From the NCBI GenBank assembly GCA_044222685.1, contig JBGAMU010000097.1:1-15232 (forward strand): a DNA stretch of 15,232 bases, given 5' to 3'. Shown in pieces: positions 13,794 to 15,232 of this stretch. Each line of letters opens with the position of its first letter. Positions within the stretch are counted from its first letter, which is position 1. The DNA comes from JAEUPI01 sp044222685 (GTDB lineage: Bacteria; Pseudomonadota; Gammaproteobacteria; Burkholderiales; Burkholderiaceae_C). The notes beneath the pieces were generated by a model. It made no database searches, was not told where the DNA came from, and saw only the letters and a list, made by a program, of their open reading frames with translations. A program made the translations under genes and the position numbers.

Positions 13794-14453
13794 GTGATCG
13801 CGCTGCACTATTTCCCGGGCAACGCCAGCCTGATCGTGCACATCGTGCTGCGCGAGCTGGGCGTGCCGTTCGAGCTGCGGCTGGTCGATCGCGAGCGCGG
13901 CGAGCACCGGTCCGCCGCCTACCTGTCGCTCAATCCGAACGGGCTGATCCCGGTGCTCGAGGACGGCCCGCTGGTGCTCTACGAAACCGGGGCGATCTGC
14001 CTGCACCTGTCGGACACCCATGCGCAGGCGCGGCTGGCGCCGCCGCTGGCCACCCCCGAACGGGCGCAGCTGTACAAGTGGCTGTTCTGGCTGGCCGACA
14101 CCCTGCAGCCGGTGATGACCGCCTACTTCTACCCCGACCGACTGGTGGCCCCGGGCAACGCGGCCAGTGCCGCCGAGGTGCGCGCGCAGGCGCAGTCGCG
14201 TGCCGGCGTGCTGCTCGACCAGCTCGACGCACAGCTCGCGGCGCACGGCCAGCCGTGGCTGCTCGGTGCCGACTACAGCCTGCTCGACCCGTATGCCTTC
14301 GTGCTGTGCCGCTGGACGCGCGGTTTCACCGGGCCGGCCTCGACGCCGGCGCGCGAGCGGCCGCACCTGAAGCCGTACCTCGAGCGTCTGCTGGCCCGGC
14401 CCGCCGTGCGGCAGACGCTGGTCGCCGAAGCGCTGCCCGAGCCCTGGGTCTGA
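13794..14453 (+). CDS. Glutathione S-transferase family protein
   Basis: This 219-residue cytosolic GST has an N-terminal thioredoxin-like domain (1-78) with the glutathione-site segments NPNGLIPVLEDG (cis-Pro P53) and YETGAI (E64-T65), and an all-helical C-terminal domain (about 90-210) with LLGADYSLLDPYAF, the N-capping-box Asp region. The catalytic residue is uncertain: Tyr6, N10 or S12 near the N-terminus are candidates (HYFPGNAS). It starts with GTG; no in-frame ATG lies near, and MIALHYFPG aligns with the usual family start. A candidate promoter abuts the start and no Shine-Dalgarno is present. The specific substrate is unknown. It stands alone between the protease gene and a convergent minus-strand pair. 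Confidence 0.92.
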   Translation: MIALHYFPGNASLIVHIVLRELGVPFELRLVDRERGEHRSAAYLSLNPNGLIPVLEDGPLVLYETGAICLHLSDTHAQARLAPPLATPERAQLYKWLFWLADTLQPVMTAYFYPDRLVAPGNAASAAEVRAQAQSRAGVLLDQLDAQLAAHGQPWLLGADYSLLDPYAFVLCRWTRGFTGPASTPARERPHLKPYLERLLARPAVRQTLVAEALPEPWV

Positions 14454-14463
14454 GTGCAACGGG

Positions 14464-14491
14464 GCGCGGCGGCTACAGCGAGCCGCCGCGC
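14464..14491. terminator. Bidirectional hairpin between convergent GST and DUF1992 genes
   Basis: GCGCGGCGGCT (14464-14474) and AGCCGCCGCGC (14481-14491) form a perfect 11-bp stem with loop ACAGCG, starting 11 bases after the GST stop. The right arm and loop encode the last residues and stop of the minus-strand DUF1992 gene. There is no T-tract on either strand. Position and symmetry suit a shared terminator. Confidence 0.5.
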
Positions 14492-14835
14492 AGCCGCTCG
14501 AGCCGCAGGCGGATCAGCTGCTCGAGCTCGCTCGCCTGCTGCGACAGCACCTTCGCCTGCTGCGGATCGGCCGCAGCCGCGGCGTCGCGCCGCAGGGCCG
14601 CCAGCCGATGGAACAGCTCGACCTCCGGCGGCACGACGTTCGCGTCCTTGAGCACCTTCATCGCCATGCGCAGCTCGGCCGGCGTCTCGTCGTAGCCGTC
14701 GCCGAAATCGAGCGGGCGGCCGAAACTGGGCGCGCGCTGCAGTTCGCCCGAGCGCTCGGCCTCGCGCAGATGCTCGCCGATGTGGTCTTCCAGCACCTTC
14801 AGCGGGTTGGGCGGGTTCGGCACCGGCGACGTCAT
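14473..14835 (-). CDS. DUF1992 domain protein (DnaJ subfamily C member 28-like)
   Basis: This 120-residue protein covers a single DUF1992 domain. Typical segments are LEDHIGEHLREAERSGEL near residues 15-32, a short Gly/Pro loop FGRPLDFGDGY (38-48), then ELRMAMKVLKDANVVPPEVE (54-73), and a helical, probably coiled-coil C-terminus (about 75-113). The family is found in bacteria and as a region of eukaryotic DNAJC28; its role is unknown and no J domain is present here. Its ATG overlaps the stop of the upstream TPR gene by ATGA (14832-14835), implying coupling. Confidence 0.9.
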   Translation of the reverse strand: MTSPVPNPPNPLKVLEDHIGEHLREAERSGELQRAPSFGRPLDFGDGYDETPAELRMAMKVLKDANVVPPEVELFHRLAALRRDAAAAADPQQAKVLSQQASELEQLIRLRLERLRGGSL

Positions 14836-15232
14836 GCCCGCTCCTGCTTCAGGCGGTCGGCCCAGTGCCGCGTCAGCGGCGACACCGGCTTGGCCAGCCG
14901 CCGCTCGTTGAGCACCGCGCGGCCGATCGCCCGGGCTCCGGGCGGTGCCGCCGCGGCCGCGGCCAACAGCGTCTGGTCGATCAGGTCGCGCTGGGCATGG
15001 CTGCCGCCGAAGCGCTGCGCCTTGCCGCGCACGGCATACAACGCCTGCGCCGCCGTGTCGGCCTCGCCGCGCGCGAAGGCGAGCAACGCGCGCATCAGCG
15101 GCGCGCCGACTTCGCGCGCCATCGTGTGGTTGCTGCGCCTGGCCTCGTCGGCAGCCAGTGCATGCTCGGCACAGCGCGCGATCCAGTGCTCGGCACGCGC
15201 CTGCTCGCCGGCGCCCAGCAGGGCGAGCAGCG
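14832..15232 (-). CDS. TTC38-like tetratricopeptide repeat protein, C-terminal part
   Basis: The frame is open to the right edge of the window, so this is the last 132 or so residues of a longer protein whose start lies beyond base 15232. The visible part is alpha-helical and Ala/Leu-rich, with paired-helix spacing of TPR proteins: EHWIARCAEHALAADEARR, then APLMRALLAFARGEADTAAQ, then RFGGSHAQRDLIDQTLLAAA. The GGSHAQRD motif and the preceding layout match bacterial homologues of tetratricopeptide repeat protein 38, whose biochemical role is not established. The ATG at 15120-15122 is internal. It is upstream of and coupled to the DUF1992 gene. Confidence 0.75.
   Translation of the reverse strand, partial: LLALLGAGEQARAEHWIARCAEHALAADEARRSNHTMAREVGAPLMRALLAFARGEADTAAQALYAVRGKAQRFGGSHAQRDLIDQTLLAAAAAAPPGARAIGRAVLNERRLAKPVSPLTRHWADRLKQERA

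Noticed and set aside
1..15232. Mobile element, CRISPR array, tRNA or prophage signal
   Set aside because: No transposase or integrase-like frame, no spaced identical repeats, no cloverleaf and no compositional break was seen in any part of the window.

Overview
The window is very G+C-rich (about 70% by eye), with genes packed by 4-base ATGA overlaps. It looks like a betaproteobacterium of the Burkholderiales. The support is the overall gene style, a Bug-type tripartite tricarboxylate receptor (a family greatly expanded in that order), and a three-subunit aldehyde:ferredoxin oxidoreductase (AOR) resembling the tungsten enzyme of Aromatoleum. No rRNA, tRNA, IS element, CRISPR array or phage gene was seen.

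Bases 1-4664 (+ strand) hold an AOR locus. It comprises the 3' end of the polyferredoxin subunit (aorA), the W/Mo-bis-pterin catalytic subunit (aorB), the FAD/NAD(P) subunit (aorC), a MoaD-like sulfur carrier, a 102-residue protein of unknown function and a small membrane protein. Electrons would run from the aldehyde (or to a carboxylate) at AorB, through AorA clusters, to NAD at AorC. Two strong hairpins sit between aorB and aorC.

Bases 4661-8422 (- strand) read, in transcription order, RavA/MoxR-type AAA+ ATPase, ViaA/CoxE-type VWA protein and DUF364 (putative heavy-metal chelation) protein. The last two overlap by ATGA. Divergent from them, 8564-10712 (+) encodes a one-component regulator (ModE-like helix-turn-helix plus periplasmic-binding-protein-like ligand domain) and, one base later, an XdhC/CoxF-family maturation factor. 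The shared 141-bp control region contains three CGG-starting half-sites at exact 10-bp spacing. My reading is that 4661-10712 is a maturation and metal-sensing module serving the adjacent AOR. That link rests on gene context and the known roles of these families, not on direct evidence.

Bases 10765-15232 look like ordinary chromosomal genes: a periplasmic Bug receptor, a lipoprotein translationally coupled to a secreted trypsin-like protease with an unidentified C-terminal domain, a glutathione S-transferase, and on the minus strand a DUF1992 (DnaJC28-like) protein coupled to a TTC38-like tetratricopeptide protein that runs off the window.
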